Part shown: positions 1 to 10,101 of the stretch, in pieces
Layout of the letters: each line of letters opens with the position of its first letter
Position numbering within the stretch: the stretch's first letter is position 1
Assembly: GCA_020796225.1 (NCBI GenBank)
Contig: CM036759.1
Location: forward strand, 25,342,313-25,406,312
Length of the DNA stretch: 64,000 bases
From: Arion vulgaris
Taxonomy: Eukaryota; Mollusca; Gastropoda; Stylommatophora; Arionidae
Reading direction: 5' to 3'
Program-made: the position numbers and the translations under genes
Notes under the pieces: generated by a model
What the model was told of the DNA's origin: nothing
The model's input: the letters and a program-made list of their open reading frames with translations, nothing else
Databases searched by the model: none

Positions 1-92
1 TGCCCAAATGTTAAATCTGTGTTGCTACATGGCTTGGAAATATGGCGAGTCACCAAGTCAAATACAAATAAGATTCAGAAATTCGTCAGCGA
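1..92 (+). mobile_element. LINE reverse transcriptase C-terminal fragment
   Basis: Translation gives a degraded stretch of the type LLHGLEIWRVTKSNTNKIQ, matching the post-RT region of the LINE at 40.6 kb (LLYGSETWRTTKTIAHKLQ). It runs directly into the 56-bp tandem array, whose unit is the next part of the same LINE region. No TSD can be seen because the window begins inside it. Confidence 0.6.
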
Positions 93-460
93 ATTCTCAG
101 ACTGAGATGGTATGATAGAGTTGCAAACACAGACCTGTGGATAAGCGAATTCTCAGACTGAGATGGTATGATAGAGTTGCAAACACAGACCTGTGATACG
201 ATTCTCAGACTGAGATGGTATGATAGAGTTGCAAACACAGACCTGTGGATAAGCGGATTCTCAGACTGAGATGGTATGATAGAGTTGCAAACACAGATCT
301 GTGGATAAACGGATTCTCAGACTGAGATGGTATGATAGAGTTGCAAACACAGATCTGTGGATAAGCGGATTCTCAGACTGAGATGGTGTGATAGTGTTGC
401 AAACACAGACCTGTGGATAAGCGGATTCTCAGACTGAGATGGTGTGATAGAGTTGCAAAC
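93..460. repeat. 56-bp minisatellite, 7 copies, derived from LINE coding sequence
   Basis: The motif attctcagactgagatgg recurs at 93, 149, 201, 257, 313, 369 and 425, a period of 56 bp with one 52-bp step. One frame of the unit reads RLRWYDRVANTDLWIS, matching IRWYDRVTNEELMER in the LINE at 40.9 kb. The array is therefore an amplified piece of retrotransposon coding sequence. Fifty-six is not a multiple of three, so it does not encode a repeated protein. Confidence 0.9.
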
Positions 461-504
461 AGCTAGCAGGCCGAGCTACTATCAACTACTCTAGGCAGTC
501 CCCC

Positions 505-595
505 ACTAAGTAACTAACTAAGTAACTTACTAACTAGCTTACTAAGTAACTAAGTAACTTACTAACTAGCTTACTAAGTAACTAACTAAGTTAAT
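505..595. repeat. Simple tandem repeat (taacttactaac / taactaagtaac)
   Basis: Low-complexity array of taact, taagt and tagct words directly after the minisatellite. Confidence 0.8.
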
Positions 596-599
596 GTTA

Positions 600-1730
600 C
601 ATTCTTCTTCTTTTGTCGTCACACTGCGCTGTGTCGTAGTTTTCTGTTTTTGTCTTGAGCTGTTCTGGTGGCTTGGGTGATTATTATTTTTTCTCTTTAA
701 CAGGATTCTGCTATGACATTTAACCATCTTTTTCGTGATCTTCCTCTCACTTTCTTTCCTGGTGTTCTGTTGTAGAAGTTATGTATACTCTAGAGCATAG
801 ATTCCTAAACTTTTCGGCTACGCCCACTTTGCACAACATAACCTTTACATTATAACAGTTTGCCAACGCCCTCCCCACCCCAAGATATACATGCTCTATT
901 TTCTCTTTGTCATAGAAAATTGATATATATTTCTGTCATACATGGTCAATTTTCAAATGATTATATGCATGAAATAGAAAATTGATGAAAAAATGGATCG
1001 TGTAAGACGGGCATAAGATGAATAAAAATGAATAATTCAAATTTTAAATGATTATTCAATCGCAAAATCACGAACATAATTTATTTTAAAATATTTATTA
1101 TTAATTTCTTCTTTAAGGAACTACCGACCCCTAATCGTCTGAACATCACCCAAATTCTTCTGAACCAACTATCGTTCCCCCTAGAACGCTTCAGGCGGAG
1201 GGGGCGGTACCACCCACTTTAGGAAACGCTGCTGTAGAGTTTGGATGTATTCTTATTAAGTGACCAAACCAATTCATTCTTTGTTTCTCAGTACCAACTT
1301 TTTTTCTTATGCTGATTACTCTTGTGTTGGTGATTGTCATTTTTTGTGTGTGTTGTTGGTAACTTTTCGCAGGCAGCACATTTCATATGTAGTTATTTGT
1401 TATGACTGCGCTGTGCTCATTGTCCATGTTTGGCTCTGGTAACAAAGTAGGTCTGAATGCTGTTGATCATTTGTTGTAGCTATTACATTATATTGCAGTG
1501 TTTTCTTCTTCTTCTCGCGTTCGCGTTCGTTCTTACTTCTTCTTCTTCTTTGTCGTCACACTGCTACCGGGTTGTTGCCCAGTGTCGTGGTTTTCTGTTG
1601 TCTTGCGCTGTTCTGTGGCTTATGACTGCGCTGTGCCTGTCCATGTTTGGCTCTGGTAACACAAAGTAGGTCTGAAAATGCTGTTCATCATCTGTTGTTT
1701 AGCTATTACATTATATTGTACAGGGTGTTC
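600..1730. repeat. Duplicated pyrimidine-rich repeat segments
   Basis: The segment beginning tatgactgcgctgtgc occurs at about 1401-1500 and again at 1621-1720, and ttcttttgtcgtcacactgc occurs near 608 and in similar form near 1541, so this 1.1 kb is made of imperfect direct repeats. The (ttc)n tracts look like antisense SINE/LINE (GAA)n tails. No host gene is visible between 600 and 1730. Confidence 0.55.
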
Positions 1731-1993
1731 TTCTTCTTCTTCTTCTTCTTCGCGTTCGTTCTTTACAATCAATTTAAATCACTCTTTGTGATATGTTTGA
1801 TCTTTGCCAAGAACGTGTATACGTTGCACATTGGTTTGGTAGGCCCCTAAATGCATAGACTTCTACATGTTTAGGACATGTACATCCGATTTCAGGCAAA
1901 CCTCCTTAGTCGCCTCTTACGACATGCGTGGCAGGTAACAGTGGTGCTATTCTTTACACCCCAAATTTGGGCCCCGGTAACCACTCGGGCGGT
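1731..1993 (-). mobile_element. SINE B copy, antisense
   Basis: Flanked by an 11-bp TSD, acagggtgttc, at 1720-1730 and 1994-2004. In its own orientation it starts with a tRNA A-box-like ccgagtggttaccgg, carries the shared module around gtcgtaagaggcgactaagg, and ends in a (GAA)n tail. The same family lies at 19.2, 39.5 and 49.1 kb. Confidence 0.85.
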
Positions 1994-2136
1994 ACAGGGT
2001 GTTCAAGATAATTGCAGCCCCATTGACAATTCGAAAGTTGCCAGGTACAAATTGAGTTGTGTTTATTTACTATTTAAACCGGTTCTGACCAGCTCGTCCT
2101 ACGTCACATTTGTTCATTGTCCCTTCCCGCACTACA

Positions 2137-2300
2137 ATTACACAGTATATATATATGGAACTGCAGTAAAACTATTTGATTGGCAAAACACGTAATTACA
2201 AAGTACTGTAGTTTTACAAATTACAAAAACAATGACAAAACACAGCAACGTTTCGACCAACAAGGCCTTTATCAAGCAAACGAACAAACAGGAGTGACAA
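2137..2300. repeat. Arm of foldback repeat family
   Basis: Shares gtactgtagttttacaaa and a tttcgaccaa/aaggcctttatcaagc core with the foldback element at 24.95-25.9 kb. Only one arm is recognised here. Confidence 0.6.
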
Positions 2301-2448
2301 ATTAAAATGAAACACAAACGGACGACCAAATACAAACGTATCTAAGGAAAATCTGGAATAAAAACGAATAACGAAATAAATGTAACACAAAAACACACAT
2401 AAAAACTAGAAATAGAAAGGAAAAACAATGAACATCTAGTAATATATA

Positions 2449-2640
2449 ATTGAATAATGAACATATACCATATAGATACAAAGCATGGAAGAAAGCATAA
2501 GATGAATATAACATGAATACATGCAACATATACCCATATAGATTACAAAGCATGGGAAGAGAAGCATAAGAATGGAATATAACATGAATACATGCAACAT
2601 ATACCCATATATACCCATACAATTACACAGCGTCACACAA
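2449..2640. repeat. About 77-bp tandem duplication, 2.5 copies
   Basis: The block containing acatgaatacatgcaacata and acaaagcatggaagaaagca is repeated with small changes. The open frames on the minus strand here only reflect this AT-rich repeat. Confidence 0.7.
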
Positions 2641-3435
2641 CCTTGACCTATACTACGTCATAACTGAACCTTCTCATTTCCATACATATATGCCAGATTA
2701 GCTCCATTCACGGGCTGCTTTTAAGTTGAACACCCTGTATATTAAATATAACATTAGCAATAGAAAGAATAAAACATTACGTACACAAAGGTTTCTCTGA
2801 CATCCGTTATGATTCACAAAATGATGCACTACTCAACGTAAACTTGGGACTTCAAACCATTTTGAGTGCCATACTTTGGTATGGCTTTTCAACCAACATT
2901 TACCGTCATGGAGGCAGGGTATGGTCTGCTCGATCAACATGATTGTCAATCGTGACATGGTACGTAGATTCAAAACTACAACGATTGCACAAGAGTGTAG
3001 TCGATTACTCTAAACCCAGCTTTCAATAATGGAATCTGAAGGATTGAAGCGAAATAGTCGAGAAATGGATGCTTTACGTACATCAAACTTTGAATTCGAC
3101 AACAGCGACGGTCCATCCAGTTCTCACCGGAGTCCTGGGTTGGGTCTGTAAATGCGCGAGGACCGTCTTCAGTGCTTCCGGCAATGAAGTCTGTTCTTAT
3201 GTTGACCCTTCTCGTAGTATTTCTTTGTTTCTTCAGATTTTTGTCGGTTTTTTTTCTAATGGTTTTTTTTTGCTTGATTTTATAGGCTCTTTGTTGTCTT
3301 TTTCTACAATAATTTTAAAAAGACATACAAAGAACGTGTATAAAAGCAAGTCAAAAAAAAACACCTAAATATTCCACTTTTGAAAATTTGGTTTCAACTA
3401 AATAATAATCATATTTCTCCTCCTGCCTGTTAGCA
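2640..3435. other. No recognisable feature
   Basis: About 0.8 kb with no gene or repeat that I recognise. The 99-codon plus-strand frame at 3069-3368 ends in a low-complexity lysine-rich stretch and looks like chance. Confidence 0.4.
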
Positions 3436-3439
3436 AGAC

Positions 3440-3560
3440 ACAAATTGACCAAAAGATGATCATACAAAATCAAGCTATTCGTTTCATTCTGGCTTGCACT
3501 AGGGATTCATCTTGCATGGCGATGAGGTTTCTCCTCGATTTTCCAACCATTGAGTAATCA
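3440..3560 (+). mobile_element. LINE-2 RT C-terminal fragment
   Basis: Translates as QAIRFILACTRDSSCMAMRF and continues to a stop. It is colinear with NKAMRIILGCNKDKPRVAM in the longer LINE-2 copy at 30.2-31.1 kb. A short dead remnant. Confidence 0.7.
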
Positions 3561-3667
3561 AGATAACAAGAGCACCTACGTATCTAAAAAAAAGTGCTAA
3601 AATGGATCATCCACTGCACAAGGTACTCAGCATCAGAAAACGAAATCGATTAAAACGGGGCACCCAT

Positions 3668-3760
3668 GTTGTGCCGGAATTCGCAAGTGAAGCAAAGAAT
3701 ATTCCCACTGCGACCCACAAAAAAATGTCGTAAGAGGCGATGGATGTAAGACCTCTTTCT
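3668..3760 (+). mobile_element. SINE A head fragment
   Basis: About 90 bp matching the 5' half of SINE A in sense orientation: gccgg, gcaaagaata, cactgcgaccca, then atgtcgtaagaggcga. Truncated where it meets the large minus-strand LINE. Confidence 0.6.
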
Positions 3761-4118
3761 CTCGCGATCCCGGCCTAGACTGATGAACCAACTTTTTCAT
3801 GAATTTTACCGTGTTTATAAGGGACTCCGTTCCTCCGTACAGCTTCTCGCGAAGCTCTGTGTTTTGGGGCCAGGTTTCTTTTCTTATACCTGCTATCAGT
3901 TGACAATCTTCCAGAACGTGTTCTGCCGTCATGTTCGCCTTTTTGCAGGGTCACAGACTAGTTGTGCCAATTTTAAATTTGTGGTACATGCGGGCGCGGA
4001 GTTTGCTGTGGCCGGTACGGAGGTGAAGTATGGCAACTTGTTCACTACGAGACAGACCATAGTATCCGTCGCTGCTGTTGTGGTGAGGATGATCTTTTGT
4101 CCATTTGTCTCTATAGTG

Positions 4119-4505
4119 TCATCCGATGGTTGTTCTGGCTTCCTTATAACTGACCTCGAGATCAGTTTGAGGTAGTCGCCCGCCTTCTTTAGCTAACTTG
4201 TCGGCATCTTCATTTCCGCTTATATTGCAGTGTGATGGTATCCACTGAATGACGGTGCGTTTGAGAGAGCGCGCTAGTTCATCGAGGGTCGCTTTGAGCT
4301 CATTCAGCTCTGTTTTGCCTACGCCTTTGAGTGCCGTGATGACCGATAGAGCATCGGTGAATATCACGACTTTGTTGCGAGAGGTGCCTCTTCTCTCTAG
4401 GATCATTTCGGCCGCTGTTCTTATTGCCTCTGCCCTGTAGTTATTTGAGTATTTGCCTGTGGCAATCGTTTTTGTGACCGTCACTTTCTTTGAGAGTTTA
4501 AGCAC
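4119..4505 (-). pseudogene. LINE RNase H domain
   Basis: 128 codons. Contains EAIRTAAEMIL (catalytic E helix), IFTDALSVITALK (catalytic D) and WIPSHCNISGNEDADKLAKE, with the His loop and last Asp. The first catalytic Asp strand (YTDGSA-type) is in another frame upstream (about 4565-4500), so the domain is broken. Confidence 0.92.
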
Positions 4506-4823
4506 TATTCCTCCTCCGCCGTCGCTGATTGCGTTCCTAGCCGATCCGTCAGTATAGACGTGTAACCACTTATTTTCAGGGTACTCTGTCTTTAAGTACT
4601 TTTCTGTGGCCGCTCTTCTTTCGAAGTTTTCTTTGCTGGCCTTTTTTCAGTATGCCTGAAATTGATTCCCTTAGTTCCGATATTTTGGTTTTCCACGGCG
4701 GGCACTTATCTGTTGCCGGGATTGATTTGGCTTTGCAGTTTTCTAGGACCGGATGGTCTGCTATCAGTGCTTTCACGTTTTTCGCGAAGCTGGTCCTCTG
4801 TATTCTGTCCCTTCCGAATCCGT

Positions 4824-6101
4824 TCATTCTTTCGTACATAGGGTGAGAATTGAGCCGTTTAAGTTTTCCGCCAACACCAAGACTTTTCTGTCCCTTCGAT
4901 CTGCCAATGGTTGGATGCCTGTGATTGTTTCCATCGCCTTGATAGGCGTGGACTTCATGGCTCCTGTGATAATGCGCATTGCACGGTTCTGTCTATTGCT
5001 CACTTTGGCGAATTGCTTGTTGGATGCACTGCTCCACGGTGCAATGCCGTACTCCAGGACCGGTCGCACTCTTCCAGAGTAGAATGTTTTGAGGACTCTG
5101 GTGTTTGCTCCCCATATGGAGCCTGCGAGTTTGCGCATCATCATGAGCCTGTGTCTTGCTTTTGCCGTAGCATTTTCGATTTGGGGACACCAAGTCAGTT
5201 TTCGGACGAGTGTGACTCCAAAGTACGTTGGGGTCTTGCTTTCTGGAAGATCTTGCCCATTATCTTTAAGCTTAATTTTGTGATCCTGGTTGTTCTGGGA
5301 GAACACAGTGTAAGTTGTTTTAAATGCGTTTATATTCATATTCCACTTTTTTGACCACACTTCCAGGTTATTAAGAGTTTCTTGCAATCGATATGTTGCT
5401 ATGGGTATTGACTCTTCCCTCGCCCATATTGCCAGGTCGTCGGCATACATGGCAGAGTGTACTCGCTTTGGTAGACATGTGGCTATGTCATTGACAAAAA
5501 TTAGTAAAATAGTTGGTGAGAGCACCCCTCCTTGGAAGACTCCTTGCTCTAATGTGGCTTTCATGCTAGTGTACCCTGAACTTGAACCCTTGCTGTTCTG
5601 TTCTCTAGGTATCTATCAAGCCATTTGTACATTCTTCCTTTATACCGAGGGTGAGGAGTTTCAGTTTTAACCCCTCTTTCCAGACCGTGTCAAACGCCTT
5701 CTCCATATCTACTAAAACTGCCAGTGTCTGTTTTTTTCTTGGAAACCATCCTCGATTTCCTGGGCGAAATAGGTTACTTGATCTTCTGTAGATCGGTGCT
5801 TCCGAAAGCCTTCCTGTTGTACCATGAGAAGCCCTTTGCTTTCCAAGTGCCAAGATAGCCGTTTGTTCACCATGCGTTCCATCAGTTTGCCCGTGCAGCT
5901 TAGGAGGCGTATTGGTCTGTAACTCGCCGGGTCGAGTTTATTTATGCCTGATTTAAGGATGGGTACCATGATCGCTTCTTTCCATTCTCGTGGTACTATG
6001 CCTGTTCTCCCCGACATATTTAGGGCTGCCAGTAGGGCTGCCTTTGCTCTAGTACCCAAGTTCTTAAGCATCTCATTTGGGATCCCATCCTTTCCGGGCA
6101 A
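4824..6101 (-). pseudogene. LINE reverse transcriptase, frameshifted
   Basis: RT fingers and palm are split over three frames. The N-terminal piece has GKDGIPNEML and LDPASYRPIRLLSCTGK; the middle piece has VDMEKAFDTVW, the first catalytic aspartate motif. The last piece has GVFQGGVLSPTILLIFVND and MYADDLAIW, the YADD active site, followed by thumb sequence with TYFGVTL. Frame changes occur near 5850 and 5600. Confidence 0.95.
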
Positions 6102-6630
6102 CTTTCTGAGCTTCAGCTCCTTAATGCCTCTTCCAACTCATTACTGGTGAAAGTAACCGTTAGGTGACTATCATCTTTTGACTTGCCTTGGAGGGCTCTC
6201 GCTTTTCTTTTAGTGTCATCGACTTTTTCTTTTGCTATGCTTACTCTGCTGACTTCGGCATATTTTTGCATTAGAATGTTTGCGGATTCCCTTCCCGAGG
6301 ACATCTTTTTGTCCTGTTCGAGGACTATTGGGGGTCGGCTGGTGTTTTTATCACTCAGCGCTTTAGCTAACTTCCACAATTTATGGCCGTCCCTATCAAG
6401 GTTCAGGGATTCGGTCTTTTCAAACCAACTCTGTCTTGCTGATCGTTTGACCTCACGCTTGTATTTTGCAGCTGTCGCCTTGTAAGCAGTATTGGTCGTT
6501 ACTGACTGTGCCTGTTCAGCCTCACTCCTTGCCAATTCAAGGTCGTTTTCAAGCTTCTGAACCTCTGCTGTCCAGTATGGCTTGTAATCCTTCCGTGCGC
6601 CTCTAGGAATGGTTTCCCGTGGTGCCGCTT

Positions 6631-7185
6631 TCAGGATTGCTTGTGAGAGTTCCTTGCCACGGATCGCATGTTTTTCTTTTCATGCATGTTGATGCGTTCA
6701 ACATTGGCATCTGTCAGTGCCCCATACTGTTTCCAATTTGCTTTTTTGTAGTTCCACCAGGGCAACCACATTTTGGGCTCAGGTACAAATTTTAGGTCTA
6801 CTTGGAGTTTGACGGGCCTATGGTCACTATCTCCGAGTTGCTTTGTGACCGTACGTAATGTTTTTGTGGAAAGGTCGCTTGTTGCGAAGGCCAAGTCGGG
6901 GGTGCTAGTCGTGTGCCACCTTCTTGAGTAGAAGGTTGGCGGGTCGTCTGGGGCATTGATGAGGAACAGGTTGTTCTCTATCTCCCAGTCTTCCACTTCT
7001 ACGCTTCTGCTGTTCGTTTCGAGGTAGCCCCATCTTTCTGAGTGGCTGTTGAAATCGTCGACCACCAAGCATGCTGTAGCATTGATACTCATTTCATCAA
7101 GTGACAGTGAGATGTCACTTGGGCAGTATAAGTTATACAGAAGAATCTGCATTTCGACACATATAATTAGGACCTGCGCCGGCAC
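6631..7185 (-). pseudogene. LINE endonuclease domain, C-terminal part
   Basis: 184-codon open segment. VDDFNSHSERWG corresponds to the conserved GDFN motif, with the glycine changed to D. GDSDHRPVKLQ holds the catalytic SDH near the end. The first third of the domain is missing because sequence above 7186 belongs to another element. Confidence 0.9.
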
Positions 7186-7187
7186 TT

Positions 7188-7290
7188 TCTGTAGTTGCTT
7201 TTGTTTGCTTGGCTGGAATGCCGTTTCGAACTAGGGTGAGGACTATGAACATGTCCGGTGTGCAATGAAGATATTCCAAACTGAAACTGA
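7188..7290 (+). mobile_element. LINE-2 3' end
   Basis: The ending ggtgaggactatgaacatgtcc...gtgcaatgaagata recurs, more or less decayed, at 13.65, 27.6 and 49.9 kb (+) and near 24.5 and 58.2 kb (-). It is the terminal part of LINE-2. Confidence 0.6.
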
Positions 7291-7310
7291 ATCAGGCGTA
7301 TTGACTAGAT

Positions 7311-8343
7311 TTGGAGATGAGTAAGTTGGAAACGGAAATAATGACCATTTTATGGAACGGAATTCTAGAACGCTTGCAAGCGTCTAGCGCTTCATTACAG
7401 TCACCTGATCAAGACCTTAACACGGGATATGCCCTTTATGAATCGCTACACATGTACGTTCAAGCAATGCGGCCTACATTTTCAGATATTGAGGCCCAAG
7501 CCAAAATCCTGACTGACTGTGAAAAATATCAGCAACAAACTTCAAGACGACGCAAGCGAAATGCTAAGTACGACGATTTCAGCGGCTCTAATACGCTCGA
7601 TGAAGTTGTAGAAAATCAAACACGTAAAGAAAAATTTGAAAGACCTCATTCTACTGGATTCTCCGAAAGGAGTTAATTCTTATTTTCATGTTTGTTGGCC
7701 TACACGCTCTGATATAACCAATAAAGGTTGCCTTAGGTTGAAAGGCGTGCCTCGGCTAAAGGCTTTAATCCCTACTAAACAAACAAACAAACAAAAATTT
7801 GAAAGGTGTTTATTGTCATAATTGATAATGTACTGTCTGCCTTAGCTAAACGCATGGAACGCGCCATAGAGGACTAGTGTATTTGGAATACTTCGGCAGG
7901 TAAATCTCTACAGCAGAAGATCTTGAAAAGAACTTCAAATATTGTCAGCTCTTACCAAGAGGATTTGGAAGAAAGCCTAGGCAACGAACTTGTGCAGTTC
8001 GCTGAACTCTTAAACTATGTACGCTGCTATTAACAAAGAAAAACATGAGGCTCTTGAACTGCAATTTTATAAACCTATAATGGAAAATTCATTAGAGTCG
8101 TGTTTCCCAAATGTAGAAATAGTCTTACGAATTTAATTGTCTTTAATGATTACCAACTGCAGCGGAGAACGTTCTTTTTCAACATTAAAGCGTATAAAAA
8201 GGGAGTTAAGAAACATGATGGAACAAGATCGTCAAAATATCCTCATCTTAATGAACGTAGAATATAGTTTACTTAGAGAAATTGATTTGTCTAGTGTTAT
8301 CTCTAAATTTGCTCACATTAAATCGAGAAAGGTTTGTTTGTAA
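7311..8343 (+). pseudogene. hAT-type transposase C-terminal pseudogene (ZMYM1/TTF-like)
   Basis: Two recognisable blocks. The first (7311-7645) reads ILWNGILERLQASSASLQSP then DLNTGYALYESLHMYVQAMR, the helical region typical of ZMYM1-like hAT transposases. The second (8137-8343) contains CSGERSFSTLKRIKRELRN, the conserved hAT dimerisation motif. Between them are stops, frameshifts and a SINE insertion. The N-terminal zinc finger and most of the DDE fold are absent. A decayed DNA transposon, not a host gene. Confidence 0.85.
7643..7792 (+). mobile_element. Short SINE inserted in hAT transposase, (caaa)n tail
   Basis: 150 bp flanked by a 13-bp TSD, aaaaatttgaaag, at 7630-7642 and 7793-7805, ending in (caaa)n. 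The interior begins acctcattctactggattc. It interrupts the transposase frame, so it inserted after the hAT element. Confidence 0.8.
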
Positions 8344-8589
8344 AAGTTGTGTTTTATTTTATTATCATACAAAATCTAGGGCCCATTTAGTAAACTTTGC
8401 TACAGGCCCCATGGTAGCTTAATCCGGTACTGGTGGCAAGAAATGTCCCGAAAAAATGACTTGAAGCAAAAAAATATCCCGGTTTCTCGGTTTTAACATC
8501 TGGCAACCCTATGCTTATATAAAATCTGAATTTTTTTGCTTCTTTTGATCTTTTACTTGATAAAGGCCCAATAAGTGACACAATTAGAA

Positions 8590-8800
8590 ATTAAGAAATC
8601 AGAAGAAGACTGGACGTGAAACCAGTCATGCAATTCATAAAAGAACAACAGATTAAATGGTTTGGATACCTGACAAGATTGCCCTGGTATCGCCTACCAC
8701 AGAAAGCCACACAGAAAAATTATGAGTACAAAGCAAGAGGAAGACCATGCAAAAAATGGAGCGACGGCATCAAGAACAGTCTTAACGAAAATTAATATCA
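8590..8800 (+). mobile_element. LINE RT C-terminal fragment
   Basis: Translates to a post-RT segment with KEQQIKWFGYLTRLP and ARGRPCKKWSDGIK, the usual ending of LINE ORF2. A related copy is at 36.84-37.06 kb. Confidence 0.75.
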
Positions 8801-10015
8801 GCTTACAAAGTGCCTTAAAACAAGCACAAGATCACTACGTTTCTCCCCCTGTCCTTCCCAACACTTCTATAAAGAAGTGGTGGAAGAGGAGAAGAAACCA
8901 CAGCTATTATAGCAACACAAGAGAAGAAGGGATAATAACCTGGATTGGATCCGAAAAATATTTCCCGAAATTCAGCGGAAGTAAACTTCAAGGGCAGGCG
9001 GCAGCAAATATATGTCTTCACAAACAAGTATTGGTATCCATATCATATGATATATTAATTTTCTGTCACGGCCGTAAATATATGTTAGATGTGCATTTTA
9101 TAATTTATCATTAAACGTGATTGTTTCATATTGTGAAATATTGGGATAAAAATGTTTCATGCTAGTAACATATAGAAAGGTATTTTACTTTGTTGAGCAC
9201 CACTTCTAGACTTCTACTACTTCTTCTAGATCACTCTCAAGTCAGTCTCATCACTACTATGAATATGATTCAGATAACTATCTGCTCCTCACCTGAACCC
9301 GAAACTTCACTATTCACATAACTCCTTAATTATATTCAGTATTCATATACGTTATTCGTTGCATTGCAGTTGTGGAAAATAAAGCGCATGTCTCATTGTT
9401 TTGCGGTGGTTGTCGAATCCCGGTTCAATTTCAATACCTGGCATTTGAGTTTCCCCGAAGCCTAACTAATTATTATTATTATTATTAATCAGTAATTTAA
9501 TCACTAATAATTGCTAAAAATATCATAATGATAATAATGCAATCAATAATATGCATTTACACTATAATACACTATCATACGCTTGTAGCATACTTAATAC
9601 TTACTTACCTAGAGTGATGGTCATGTATAATTACAGCATATGCAGAGTAGTATGAGTAGTCAGAGTACTATGAGTATTAAGATAGATCTCCATATTCATA
9701 TTGTTCTCCTTGGGCTTGGAATCAGAGAACTGTTCTGTCATTGTGCTGAAGTGAACATATAACATTTACTTACATAATGTAGATTATTCAGTTACAACAG
9801 TTGCGTTATTATTGCAATGTTCACACACATTTAGTTTCATTAAACAAATTCAGTGTCTGTCCCAAACTCATTTTGTAGTGTTTTTAAAGTAGGACACTGA
9901 GGTGATAAACAAATTGAGGTAAATTATTATGAACTCTGTATTTTTACATCATGTTATGCTGTTGTTTGGATGAAATAAAATTGAATATATTTACTATACA
10001 ATTATTTTGTTTCAG
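8800..10015. other. Upstream region of mL48, no coding seen
   Basis: AT-rich sequence with a short (att)n near 9470. A 5' UTR exon and promoter of mL48 would be expected here, because a splice acceptor sits directly before the start codon, but I cannot place one. Confidence 0.4.
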
Positions 10016-10101
10016 ATGGACCTAATAAATATGTCGAGATCTCTGAGGAGACTACCAGGGTGTTTAATGAAATCAGTTTTATTTCAAGGACATCAGAGCA
10101 G
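10016..10101 (+). CDS. MRPL48: mL48 exon 1 (start codon, presequence)
   Basis: Encodes MDLINMSRSLRRLPGCLMKS and onward to the junction. The sequence before the ATG, ttttgtttcag, is a good splice acceptor, so an untranslated 5' exon probably exists upstream. A second ATG at codon 6 could also start the protein. The donor AG|GTTGAC leaves phase 2. Confidence 0.75.

Larger units (their letters stand above)
3770..7185 (-). mobile_element. RNase-H LINE (I/Nimb-like), 5'-truncated and frame-broken
   Basis: A 3.4 kb non-LTR retrotransposon on the minus strand. In order: C-terminal half of the apurinic-type endonuclease (7185-6631), a linker (6535-6113), reverse transcriptase over three overlapping frames (6101-5712, 5853-5605, 5564-4824), a post-RT region (4839-4576), RNase H (4505-4119) and a C-terminal segment with MTAEHVLEDC (near 3930). 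Several frameshifts and the missing endonuclease N-terminus show it is dead. RNase H after the RT is typical of the I group of LINEs (established knowledge); assignment to the snail/fish Nimb clade is a guess. It is the longest LINE copy in the window. Confidence 0.92.

Noticed and set aside
93..460. CRISPR-like array
   Set aside because: The repeats are contiguous with no unique spacers, in a eukaryotic intergenic region; it is a minisatellite.
4119..7185. Host reverse transcriptase, RNase H or nuclease genes
   Set aside because: All are consecutive domains of one frame-broken LINE.
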